DNA of 14,120 nt, from assembly GCA_030639705.1 (NCBI GenBank), contig DAOWKX010000120.1, positions 1 to 14,120 of the forward strand, written 5' to 3'. A program made the translations under genes and the position numbers. The notes beneath the pieces are model-generated. The model was not told where the DNA came from, made no database searches, and saw only the letters and a program-made list of their open reading frames with translations. Below, piece by piece: positions 1 to 6,461 of this stretch; within the stretch, counting starts at the first letter, position 1, and each line of letters starts with the position of its first letter. This DNA is from Candidatus Aminicenantota bacterium (GTDB lineage Bacteria > Acidobacteriota > Aminicenantia > UBA2199).

Positions 1-5
1 ACAGC

Positions 6-64
6 AAAGGTCCCTCTGAATGGAGTTCCAGTTTAAACACTTCTACATTTATACACGCCGAGTA
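6..64 (+). repeat. Intergenic dispersed repeat, copy 1
   Basis: This non-coding stretch resembles 7331-7380 in the same orientation. A 19-base core at 24-42 (AGTTCCAGTTTAAACACTT) matches 7348-7366 at 17 of 19 positions. After an 8-base insertion present only here (43-50), the 14 bases at 51-64 match 7367-7380 at 11 of 14. Left of the core, AAAGGTCCCT also resembles AAAGTCTCCCT in copy 2. Neither copy encodes an evident protein or a recognisable tRNA. It may be the tail of a gene outside the window, a small mobile or RNA element, or a conserved intergenic block. Two copies alone do not define its ends. Confidence 0.5.
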
Positions 65-131
65 CGAGAGGTCTCTAGATGTGGGAGACTAACCGATCAC
101 CGACCTCCGAACATTGAATTTTAAAAACCGG

Positions 132-160
132 TTGACAAAGGGTGAAAAGTATACTATATT
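132..160 (+). promoter_or_regulatory. Sigma70-type promoter of the dnaE-like gene
   Basis: A perfect -35 box TTGACA (132-137) is followed after 17 bases by TATATT (155-160). Transcription should start near 167, which places the LexA-type operator directly over the start point. The promoter of lexA at 8162-8190 has the same two hexamers and the same spacing. Confidence 0.85.
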
Positions 161-165
161 ATAAA

Positions 166-185
166 AGCGAACAAAAGGCGAACAG
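166..185 (+). promoter_or_regulatory. LexA-type operator (SOS box) of the dnaE-like gene
   Basis: The site contains a direct repeat, GCGAAC at 167-172 and again at 178-183, giving GAAC-N7-GAAC with an 11-base period, about one helical turn. The 20 bases differ at one position from the site in front of lexA (8194-8213). The direct-repeat spacing equals the alphaproteobacterial GTTC-N7-GTTC LexA box read on the other strand. Lying just downstream of the -10 box, bound LexA would block initiation. Confidence 0.8.
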
Positions 186-211
186 AGTAATTGTCCGAAG
201 CAGGTGTCGAA

Positions 212-2647
212 ATGAAATATATTCCCTTACGGGTTCATTCGGTGTTTTCCCGGGGGAAAGGTGCGGTTCATGCGGCGGAATTTGCAGATTTTCTCAAAGT
301 CAGTAAGGTGCCTTATGTTGCCCTGTCAGATCCCTTTTCCGTGATCGGCTGGGAACATTTTTATCGGGAGGCAAACACCCGTGGTTTAAAACCCCTGTTA
401 GGAATGGAAATCAAATTACAGCGGCTGGGCTCTCTGGTGATGTTCCCGATAAATGCCGACGGGTATTTTTCGATTGTTTCTTCTTTTAACACCAAAATAT
501 TTTCAAAGATGCAGAATGTCGTGGCTATTCTCATCCCCTGCAGTACCGATATACCCCGAGGCACGGTCCAGCGGACTGCCGCGATCATGAATATTGAGAA
601 ACAGGTACCGGCAGAAAATTTCTATCTGGGGCTTGAGTGGGACAGCAAGTCCTGGATGATTGATCTGGCTCAGAAGAAAAAAATTCCCCTGGTATGGGCC
701 CAATCAATAAAATGGATTGACCATCCCAGGAATTATCTGGTTGCCGCTGCGGTGTTTGGCCACCGGCCGTTGCCGGAAATGCTCAATGGAGGGACACAGC
801 ATAAGGTGATTCTACACGGCCCCATTGATGATCGCGCTGTATTGAAGCGATGGGGAAACATTGGTAAACAGGCCATGAGAAATACCTTTAAAATCGCTTC
901 CCGGATAGGGTTTGATTTCTCTCGGATTTTTGAAAATATGGAAAGCAGTTATTCCATATTAGAAGAAGTGGTCAATGCAGAAATGAGAAGAAAAAGATTG
1001 AAAATTGCTGAAAAGGAGCGGACTTTCAGGGAGCTCAAGATAATAAAGGACATGGAATTTTCTTCCTATTTTCTCATCGCAGCGGAAATTGGTTCATATT
1101 GCCGGGTCAACAAGATTTATTTTAATCTGCGGGGCTCAGCCGCTTCTTCATTTATTTTATATTTACTGGGACTTTCCAGAATAAATCCCCTGAAATATAA
1201 TCTCCTGTTTGAGCGCTTTGTTAACAGTTTAAGAGAAGACCTGCCGGATATTGATATTGATATCGATTCCTCGAGGCGCCTCCAGGTTCTGAACTGGGTG
1301 TTTGAGAGCTATAAAGATAAGGTGGCTTTCCTGTCCACTCATAAGTTCTTCAGGGCCCGTTCAGCCCTCTATGAGGTGGCCCGTTCATATGGGTTTAGCC
1401 CTGAAGAAGCCCATCGTCTCGGCAAAGAGTTGCCGATGTTTGCTTCTCCTTCCGAGTTGCGAGGAAAGGGAAAGGGGAGGGTGGGAGAGGTATACAACCA
1501 TGCGGCTCTCCTGGAAGGATTTTACAAAGAGCTTTCCTTGCATCCGGGAGGAGTTATTTTTTCAACCCGGAGGATAAAAAAATCGTTTCCGGTGGAACAT
1601 TCAGCGAATGGGTTTGAACAGGTGATCTGGGACAAGGATACCATTGAGCGTTTAAAAATTTTTAAACTGGATCTTCTGGGGGTCAGGGGATTTGAGGTTG
1701 TTTCCCCTGTGGCTTTTGAAAAAAACATTATTTTCGAGAACCCGGAAACCTGGAATACGATTCGTCAGGCCAGGACCATCGGCTGTTTTCAGCTGGAGAG
1801 CCCGCTGGCCAGGGAAAATCTTCGTAATGCCGGCCCCCGGGATATTCAGGAGCTTGCCATTTCCATCGCTATCATTCGTCCCGGCCCGGCAAAGTCGGGG
1901 ATGAAAAAATCCTATCTGGAAAGAAAGCCGCTTTTTCATCCGGTTTTTCAGGAAATTTTTCCCCATACCCGGGGGACGGTCATATTTGAAGAACAGATAT
2001 CCCTTCTGCTTCATACCATTACCGGCTGGAACCTGGAATTTTCAGAAAAGGTGAGGCGGGAACTGAAGAAAAGAAAGGGGGGCGATTACTGGGGTTTGTT
2101 TTTGGAAAGAGGTAGAAAAAATGGCTGGAGCCGGCCAGAGCTGGAGAAATTCTGGAAATTAGCCGGTGATTTTTCGCTTTATGCCTTTAACCATGCTCAC
2201 AGTATTTCTTATGCCTATTCTGCCTATCTTTCCGCCTGGTTTAAAACCAGTCATCCCACCACTTTTTTCTGCCGCCTGTTTAATTCAGGTGGGGGATACT
2301 ATACGCTGCCCTTTTATGTGGAGGAAGCCAAGCGAGGGGGTATCATCTTTTTGCCACCGGATGTCAATGCCAGTTCGGCGGGTTTTTCACAGGAAAATGG
2401 GTGTATTCGCACCGGGCTGATCTTCGTAAAGGGGATCGGTGAGAGCCTGTCCGGAAAAATACTGCAGGACAGGGGAAAGGGGTATTATAGCCTGGAAGAT
2501 TTTGTGGCCCGTACCGCCATTGGAGAACGGGAGCTCTCTGCCCTGATGGCTGTTTCTGCCTTTGCCTCACTGGGATGTGACCGGCTATCGCCTGCTGACA
2601 AAAATAAGAACTGGCAAAAATACCTGGGCTTTTTACCCAACCCGTAA
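212..2647 (+). CDS. dnaE: DnaE-family (C-family) DNA polymerase, short SOS-controlled form
   Basis: Probably an error-prone or translesion replicative-type polymerase that extends DNA past damage. I prefer ATG 212 (811 aa) over TTG 191: AGGTG precedes it at a good distance and the family sequence starts at once (YIPLRVHS). Numbering from this ATG, the N-terminal PHP domain (about 1-230) lacks most metal ligands: the usual HxH is R7-V-H9, the TDHG-type motif reads SDPF, and the later NDxH-type motif is lost. The polymerase core is intact, with PDIDID carrying D346 and D348 and the third aspartate in KLDLLG (D487). A helix-hairpin-helix region follows (about 735-790), then the protein stops. 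The OB fold and tau-binding tail are missing; DnaE1 is about 1160 aa and DnaE2 about 1050. The LexA-type operator indicates SOS induction. The fingers and HhH region look more DnaE2-like than DnaE1-like. Confidence 0.9.
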   Translation: MKYIPLRVHSVFSRGKGAVHAAEFADFLKVSKVPYVALSDPFSVIGWEHFYREANTRGLKPLLGMEIKLQRLGSLVMFPINADGYFSIVSSFNTKIFSKMQNVVAILIPCSTDIPRGTVQRTAAIMNIEKQVPAENFYLGLEWDSKSWMIDLAQKKKIPLVWAQSIKWIDHPRNYLVAAAVFGHRPLPEMLNGGTQHKVILHGPIDDRAVLKRWGNIGKQAMRNTFKIASRIGFDFSRIFENMESSYSILEEVVNAEMRRKRLKIAEKERTFRELKIIKDMEFSSYFLIAAEIGSYCRVNKIYFNLRGSAASSFILYLLGLSRINPLKYNLLFERFVNSLREDLPDIDIDIDSSRRLQVLNWVFESYKDKVAFLSTHKFFRARSALYEVARSYGFSPEEAHRLGKELPMFASPSELRGKGKGRVGEVYNHAALLEGFYKELSLHPGGVIFSTRRIKKSFPVEHSANGFEQVIWDKDTIERLKIFKLDLLGVRGFEVVSPVAFEKNIIFENPETWNTIRQARTIGCFQLESPLARENLRNAGPRDIQELAISIAIIRPGPAKSGMKKSYLERKPLFHPVFQEIFPHTRGTVIFEEQISLLLHTITGWNLEFSEKVRRELKKRKGGDYWGLFLERGRKNGWSRPELEKFWKLAGDFSLYAFNHAHSISYAYSAYLSAWFKTSHPTTFFCRLFNSGGGYYTLPFYVEEAKRGGIIFLPPDVNASSAGFSQENGCIRTGLIFVKGIGESLSGKILQDRGKGYYSLEDFVARTAIGERELSALMAVSAFASLGCDRLSPADKNKNWQKYLGFLPNP

Positions 2648-2655
2648 TTTTGTAT

Positions 2656-2686
2656 TGACATAATGGGTTTAATGTGTCATCTTTTT
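2656..2686 (+). terminator. Possible intrinsic terminator after the dnaE-like gene
   Basis: A 7-bp stem (TGACATA with TGTGTCA, one T-G pair) closes a 10-base loop and is followed by TTTTT at 2682-2686, starting 9 bases after the stop codon. The stem is rather weak. The same segment includes TTGACA (2655-2660), which could instead be a -35 box for the next gene, although no good -10 follows at the right distance. Confidence 0.4.
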
Positions 2687-2690
2687 AGAT

Positions 2691-2987
2691 ATGAGTGTTT
2701 CAAGCAAATCCTGGTTTCCCGGTCTATGGTTGCGGAAGGAGATTATTGAAAAATTTCGCCAGTCCGGAGCCTGTTCCGTGGATCTGGCGAAATCCGTTCA
2801 GGATCTGAAGCTGAAGGATTCTTCGGTGTTTAGAAACCTAATCAGAAAGGGGATTGTCGTCCATGCCGGAGGTAAGACCTATTTCCTTGATGAGCAGCAA
2901 TGGTTACGCCACCGGTTGAACCGGGTGAAATGGGGGATGATTGTACTCTTTGTTATTTTGTTTGCGTTATGCTGGGGGCTCTTTTAA
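2691..2987 (+). CDS. Small protein with winged-helix-like N-terminus and C-terminal membrane anchor
   Basis: I do not recognise a named family. The 98-residue protein has a helical, HTH-like region (about 14-55: LRKEIIEKFRQSGACSVDLA, then a second helix pair ending NLIRKGIVV), a short hairpin that looks like a wing (HAGGKTYFL, 58-66), a basic stretch (R73-K80) and a single hydrophobic segment at 81-98 that ends at the C-terminus. This suggests a tail-anchored protein with its globular part in the cytoplasm. No Shine-Dalgarno sequence is visible before the ATG, so the start is only moderately certain. Its last 47 bases overlap the longest reading of the endonuclease V gene, so the two are probably co-transcribed. 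Confidence 0.6.
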   Translation: MSVSSKSWFPGLWLRKEIIEKFRQSGACSVDLAKSVQDLKLKDSSVFRNLIRKGIVVHAGGKTYFLDEQQWLRHRLNRVKWGMIVLFVILFALCWGLF

Positions 2988-3672
2988 ATTAAATGAGATT
3001 TCAACCTTACACCCCTGGGATGTGAGCCCCGGAGAGGCGATTCTGATTCAAAAGCGTTTGTTCAGGGAAGTGACTCATGATGACGGATTTCGGAAAATCG
3101 ATTATGTTGCGGGAGTGGATATCGGTTATAAAAAAGGGGAGGGGAGAGCTGCGATCGTGCTTTTCAGGTATCCGCAGATGGATTTGGTTGACGGTATTGT
3201 TGTTGAAGGAGAGGTTAATTTTCCATATATCACGGGATTACTCTCTTTCAGAGAGATTCCTTTGCTGCTGAACGGATTTGAAAAGTTGAAAATCGATCCG
3301 GATATCATTCTGGTGGACGGCCAGGGCATTGCTCATCCCAGGCGGTTGGGATTGGCTTCCCATCTGGGTTTGCTTCTGGATTGTCCTACCGTCGGGTGTG
3401 CCAAGTCCCGTCTCTGGGGAAAGTATAGCGAGCCGGGAAAGGAAAAAGGATCAATTGAGTATATCTATGATAAGGATGATGTGATCGGGGCTGCTGTTCG
3501 AACCCGGGAGAATGTGAAGGTTGTTTTTGTTTCGATCGGGCATAAAATGAGCCTTGATTCCTCCATACGGGTGGTTTTAAAATGTTGTTTAAAGTATCGT
3601 TTACCCGAACCCGCCCGGCTGGCACACCGGGCAGCCTCGGGAAATCTGAAATTAGACCGGCATCACATTTGA
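2941..3672 (+). CDS. nfi: Endonuclease V (deoxyinosine 3'-endonuclease)
   Basis: Endonuclease V nicks DNA at the second phosphodiester bond 3' of deaminated adenine (hypoxanthine) and starts its repair; some members act on inosine in RNA. The family's signature residues are present: D60 in AGVDIGY, E105 in SFREIP, D126 in LVDGQGIAHPRRLG, K155 in GCAKSRLWG, and H201/D206 in IGHKMSLDSS. The end (YRLPEPARLAHRAAS) is also typical. The start is unclear. The frame has no ATG; TTG 2941 is the first codon after an in-frame stop and gives 243 aa, with TTG at 2950 and 2962 and GTG at 3022 as alternatives. Family similarity begins near LHPWDVSP (residue 23), so a start before 3007 is likely. It overlaps the preceding gene. 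Confidence 0.92.
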   Translation: MYSLLFCLRYAGGSFKLNEISTLHPWDVSPGEAILIQKRLFREVTHDDGFRKIDYVAGVDIGYKKGEGRAAIVLFRYPQMDLVDGIVVEGEVNFPYITGLLSFREIPLLLNGFEKLKIDPDIILVDGQGIAHPRRLGLASHLGLLLDCPTVGCAKSRLWGKYSEPGKEKGSIEYIYDKDDVIGAAVRTRENVKVVFVSIGHKMSLDSSIRVVLKCCLKYRLPEPARLAHRAASGNLKLDRHHI

Positions 3673-3728
3673 CCACCTGTAATAATCAGATTTTTAAATT
3701 CAACTTATCTTTTATAAAAGGAGTTACC

Positions 3729-3770
3729 ATGGTATTTTATCTTTTAATTCAAGGTGGTGTTGTTCGGTAA
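3729..3770 (+). CDS. Possible 13-codon ORF with strong Shine-Dalgarno
   Basis: AAAAGGAG (3716-3723) lies at a good distance before this ATG, and the frame reads MVFYLLIQGGVVR before TAA. The hydrophobic start with LIQGGVV faintly recalls the N-termini of ExbB/MotA-type proteins. A different frame downstream continues with a hydrophobic stretch (VTITVLTFIIFICYK, then stop), which could mean a decayed gene or chance. GTTACC just before the ATG can pair with GGTAAC at its end (3766-3771). It may be a leader peptide, a gene remnant or an accident. Confidence 0.2.
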   Translation: MVFYLLIQGGVVR

Positions 3771-3822
3771 CCATTACGGTCCTGACCTTCATCATATTCA
3801 TCTGCTATAAATGATTCGCAAT

Positions 3823-3856
3823 GACGACCTGTTGTCACCGCTTTTGTCGTCAACAG
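3823..3856 (+). other. Alternative overlapping inverted repeats
   Basis: GACGAC (3823-3828) can pair with GTCGTC (3846-3851), and the adjacent CTGTTG (3829-3834) can pair with CAACAG (3851-3856). The pairings interleave and share one base. With no linker bases they are more likely mutually exclusive hairpins than a classic pseudoknot. No poly-T run follows, so this is not an obvious terminator. Confidence 0.3.
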
Positions 3857-4027
3857 CTCACCATTTATTGACCGCAGATTTCATATGTGATGGTTCCCAG
3901 GCCCTCCATTTACGTTCCCTCATAACATTACCTTGAATTTTGTATAAATTAACGTTCAAAATCCCTTACTGAGGAGATTATACCAATATTATGAATAGAA
4001 TTTGGGGAATTACTTTTATATAAAATA

Positions 4028-4055
4028 TTGAAAAAAGTTTTATTTTCATTACAAT
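4028..4055 (+). promoter_or_regulatory. Sigma70-type promoter of the coiled-coil/ATP-grasp operon
   Basis: TTGAAA (4028-4033) and TACAAT (4050-4055) are separated by 16 bases and lie about 30 bases before the ATG at 4089. The gene also has a clear Shine-Dalgarno sequence (GAGGTGA, 4078-4084). Confidence 0.6.
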
Positions 4056-4088
4056 GTAAACAAGAAATTCAGAGACAGAGGTGATAAA

Positions 4089-5117
4089 ATGAGACCAATT
4101 ATATATCAAATAGTGGCCGGTTCGGAGGAAAACGCTTCCCGGGGTGTTCCCGTGTGGGTGGTCTGGTCTCTTGTTGTCATTGTTATTTTACTTCTGGTTT
4201 TTATTCTGATTCGGGATAAGAGAGCCAGAGGCGGTTTGAAAAAATTTTTTACCTGGATTGCCAATAAAATTCGGGTGGCCCGTTTAAAAGCCAGAATAGG
4301 AAAGAAAGTACAGGAAAGATCCCGGCTGATGATTCAATTGGGCCAGACCATATGGGAAAAACAGATTGTTCATCCGGAAATTGAACCTGAGGTCCAGGAA
4401 ATCAGGAAGTTAAAAGAAGATGAAGCCACACTAATACATGAAATCCAGAAACTGGATGATGAGATTCAAAAACTCAAAACCAGGAGTGAAGAGGCCAATC
4501 AAGATCAGGAAGCGAGAATCTCTGAAATCGAAAAAGAGAAAAAACCCCTTGACCTTCGACATAAAGAACTGGTCCGGGAAAGAGACTCAATTGAAACCAG
4601 CATTAAGGAAAATGAGAAATCAAGGACAAAAGTAGCCAGGACCATTGAAAATCATATGCGGGAATTAGAGAAGGTCGACAGGGATGAATATCTGTCCAAA
4701 ATTGAAAAAGACATGAAACGAAAAGAACAGGAGAAAGAGATCGAAGCCTTAAAAGAAAAACAACCCCGGATTCAGGCAAGTCTCACCAAGGCCGGTGAAG
4801 AAAAGGAAAAGATCGGTAAACGAATTGCCGATTCAAGCATTGAAATAAAAAAAATCGAAGATCGATTAAATGGTTTAAAAAAAGAGTACCGGGAACGTCA
4901 AACAAAAGATGAAGAAGAGATTGAGAATTTACAGAAGAGCAGAAAAGCATTAAGTATAAAAAAGATCGGACTTCAAAAACAACTATCCATTTTGTTTGAA
5001 AAGCTTGGAGAAAAGATCAATCAAAAGCGAATAGAGAGTGAAGCTCTAAAAGCTATTTATTCCAGTATTGATCAACTAAACAAGAATATACATGAGCTTG
5101 AACAAAAAATTAAATAG
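4089..5117 (+). CDS. Membrane-anchored coiled-coil protein
   Basis: This 342-residue protein has no family I recognise. Residues 1-20 are a short polar N-terminus, 22-41 form one hydrophobic membrane segment, and RDKRAR follows at once. By the positive-inside rule the long C-terminal part lies in the cytoplasm. From about residue 100 to the end the sequence is almost entirely charged heptad-like coiled coil rich in E, K, I and L, with a possible break near VDRDEYLSK. Such proteins often act as scaffolds or tethers. ATG 4089 is supported by GAGGTGA just upstream. It is the first gene of a tight operon, with 24 bases to the next start. A role in holding the two downstream enzymes at the membrane is inference from position only. 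Confidence 0.75.
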   Translation: MRPIIYQIVAGSEENASRGVPVWVVWSLVVIVILLLVFILIRDKRARGGLKKFFTWIANKIRVARLKARIGKKVQERSRLMIQLGQTIWEKQIVHPEIEPEVQEIRKLKEDEATLIHEIQKLDDEIQKLKTRSEEANQDQEARISEIEKEKKPLDLRHKELVRERDSIETSIKENEKSRTKVARTIENHMRELEKVDRDEYLSKIEKDMKRKEQEKEIEALKEKQPRIQASLTKAGEEKEKIGKRIADSSIEIKKIEDRLNGLKKEYRERQTKDEEEIENLQKSRKALSIKKIGLQKQLSILFEKLGEKINQKRIESEALKAIYSSIDQLNKNIHELEQKIK

Positions 5118-5141
5118 CTTAATAATGGGGATGATTTGAAT

Positions 5142-6452
5142 ATGAAAGAAAAATATGAGGCTTATTTAAGAATTGTAGAGGAAGTACTGGATCCAACCCG
5201 GAGGCGAAGTGCCAAGCTTTGCCTTACTCCATTTATCTATACTAAAAAATTCTGGCTGCAGATGGACCGGATTACCCGTTCCTATGCTAAATTACTGGAA
5301 TTTGTATTTCAAGAATTTCCCCGCAGCCAGAAGATTCAGACGGTATTAGAATATCCCGCTGATCTGGAGAAGTTCATCAATTCATTACATATATATGAAC
5401 GTAACCTGGCAGCGGCGCGAATTGATATTTTTCTGACAGCGGACGGATTCAAGATGGTCGAATCCAATTGTGAGATACCTGGGGGAAACGAAGAAAGTTA
5501 TTTTTTAGAAGAGCAATACTTGAAAATATTTCACCCGGAGAAGCTTAAGATTGTCCCGCGTATGGAAATTGTCTATGATACACTTATGCACCATTATGGT
5601 ATTCAGGCTGAATTCTTTGACTTGCCCAAAAAAGAAAAATTGACGATTTATCTTGCCCAGTGGCAATCTGAAATAGACAGGATTTTAGGAGAATATAATA
5701 TCCTGATGGATTTTATTCGGCAAAAGGGTCATGTTTGCAGTGTTATCGATCCCAATAAAATTATTATAAGAAACAATAGGGCATTTACACCTGCCGGGGA
5801 GGAAATTGACTTGATTTACCGGCGTTTTACAGCTGATGAACTTCCAAAATTCGCTCAGCGGAAATGGCAGATGGCCATAGAATGGGATAAAGCCAGGGTT
5901 GCTGTAGTCAATCCATTTTGTACCAAGCGGGTTGACTCAAAGAATATTATGGTATTATTTAAGGATGAGTCATATGAAGATGTATTTCCGGATTATTTAC
6001 AAGAAGATTTGAAGATCGTAAGAGAAATTATACCCTGGACAAAAAAAATTAAACCCAGTATTGTTCTTCCCAATGGCCGGTCTGTTAATTCCAGGGAGTA
6101 TTTAATAAAAAACAGGGATAATCTGGTTATCAAGCACGCCAATGCCTATTCCAGCGCAGCGGTTTTTATCGGAATTGATATTAACCCCCACAAATGGAAA
6201 GAGGTGGTGGAGGAATCGTTAAGAGGTGATTGGATTGTTCAGGAACTGATTGAATTACCTGAAATTAATATTGAGTACTGGGAAGATGACCAAATAAAGA
6301 CGGCCAAATGTATCTATAATGTAAATCCCTACATTTATGACGGTAAGTTAGGGGGGTTTTTAAATAGGGCTTCTACTGATAGACTCACTTCCTTTAAAAG
6401 CGGGGAGATCGCCGCTGTCATGCCCTGTTTTGAAGAGATTGGAATGAAATAG
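5142..6452 (+). CDS. Circularly permuted ATP-grasp family enzyme
   Basis: ATP-grasp enzymes activate a carboxylate with ATP and join it to an amine or similar nucleophile. This protein follows the pattern of the circularly permuted ATP-grasp family, related to glutathionylspermidine-synthase-type C-N ligases. Numbering from TTG 5136: the family motifs ESNCEIPGG (109-117), YRRF (228-231), NPF..K with a following lysine (259-270) and IPWT (299-302) precede the nucleotide-binding half. That half includes LVIKHANAY (330-338; K333), WIVQELIE (366-373; E370) and GGFLNRAST (406-414; N410). The loop after K333 reads SSAA where relatives usually have a GG-containing loop. I chose ATG 5142 over TTG 5136; GGGGA at 5127-5131 could serve either. 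Substrate and product are unknown. The N-formylglutamate amidohydrolase-like gene follows 9 bases after the stop. Confidence 0.75.
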   Translation: MKEKYEAYLRIVEEVLDPTRRRSAKLCLTPFIYTKKFWLQMDRITRSYAKLLEFVFQEFPRSQKIQTVLEYPADLEKFINSLHIYERNLAAARIDIFLTADGFKMVESNCEIPGGNEESYFLEEQYLKIFHPEKLKIVPRMEIVYDTLMHHYGIQAEFFDLPKKEKLTIYLAQWQSEIDRILGEYNILMDFIRQKGHVCSVIDPNKIIIRNNRAFTPAGEEIDLIYRRFTADELPKFAQRKWQMAIEWDKARVAVVNPFCTKRVDSKNIMVLFKDESYEDVFPDYLQEDLKIVREIIPWTKKIKPSIVLPNGRSVNSREYLIKNRDNLVIKHANAYSSAAVFIGIDINPHKWKEVVEESLRGDWIVQELIELPEINIEYWEDDQIKTAKCIYNVNPYIYDGKLGGFLNRASTDRLTSFKSGEIAAVMPCFEEIGMK

Positions 6453-6461
6453 AGGCGCCCA

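Larger units (their letters stand above)
3673..4088. other. 416-bp intergenic region
   Basis: No substantial gene is visible here. It holds a possible 13-codon ORF with a strong ribosome binding site (3729-3770), a cluster of alternative inverted repeats (3823-3856), and the promoter of the coiled-coil operon (4028-4055). I see no tRNA or insertion-sequence signature. No convincing terminator for nfi was found. Confidence 0.6.

Noticed and set aside
1652..2014. Minus-strand 120-residue reading frame inside the dnaE-like gene
   Set aside because: It lies entirely within a gene with strong family motifs, and its own sequence shows no domain or ribosome binding site.
2655..2683. Promoter with TTGACA for the small membrane protein
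   Set aside because: No acceptable -10 box lies 16-18 bases downstream, and the TTGACA overlaps the left arm of a hairpin followed by TTTTT.
3823..3856. H-type pseudoknot
   Set aside because: The interleaved stems have no connecting loop bases on either side, which is sterically unlikely; alternative hairpins are more reasonable.
5142..6452. Glutathionylspermidine synthase as a specific assignment
   Set aside because: The motifs around NPF, IPWT and the C-terminal GGFLNR fit the broader permuted ATP-grasp group better, and the amidase half of the bifunctional enzyme is absent. Only a family-level call is justified.
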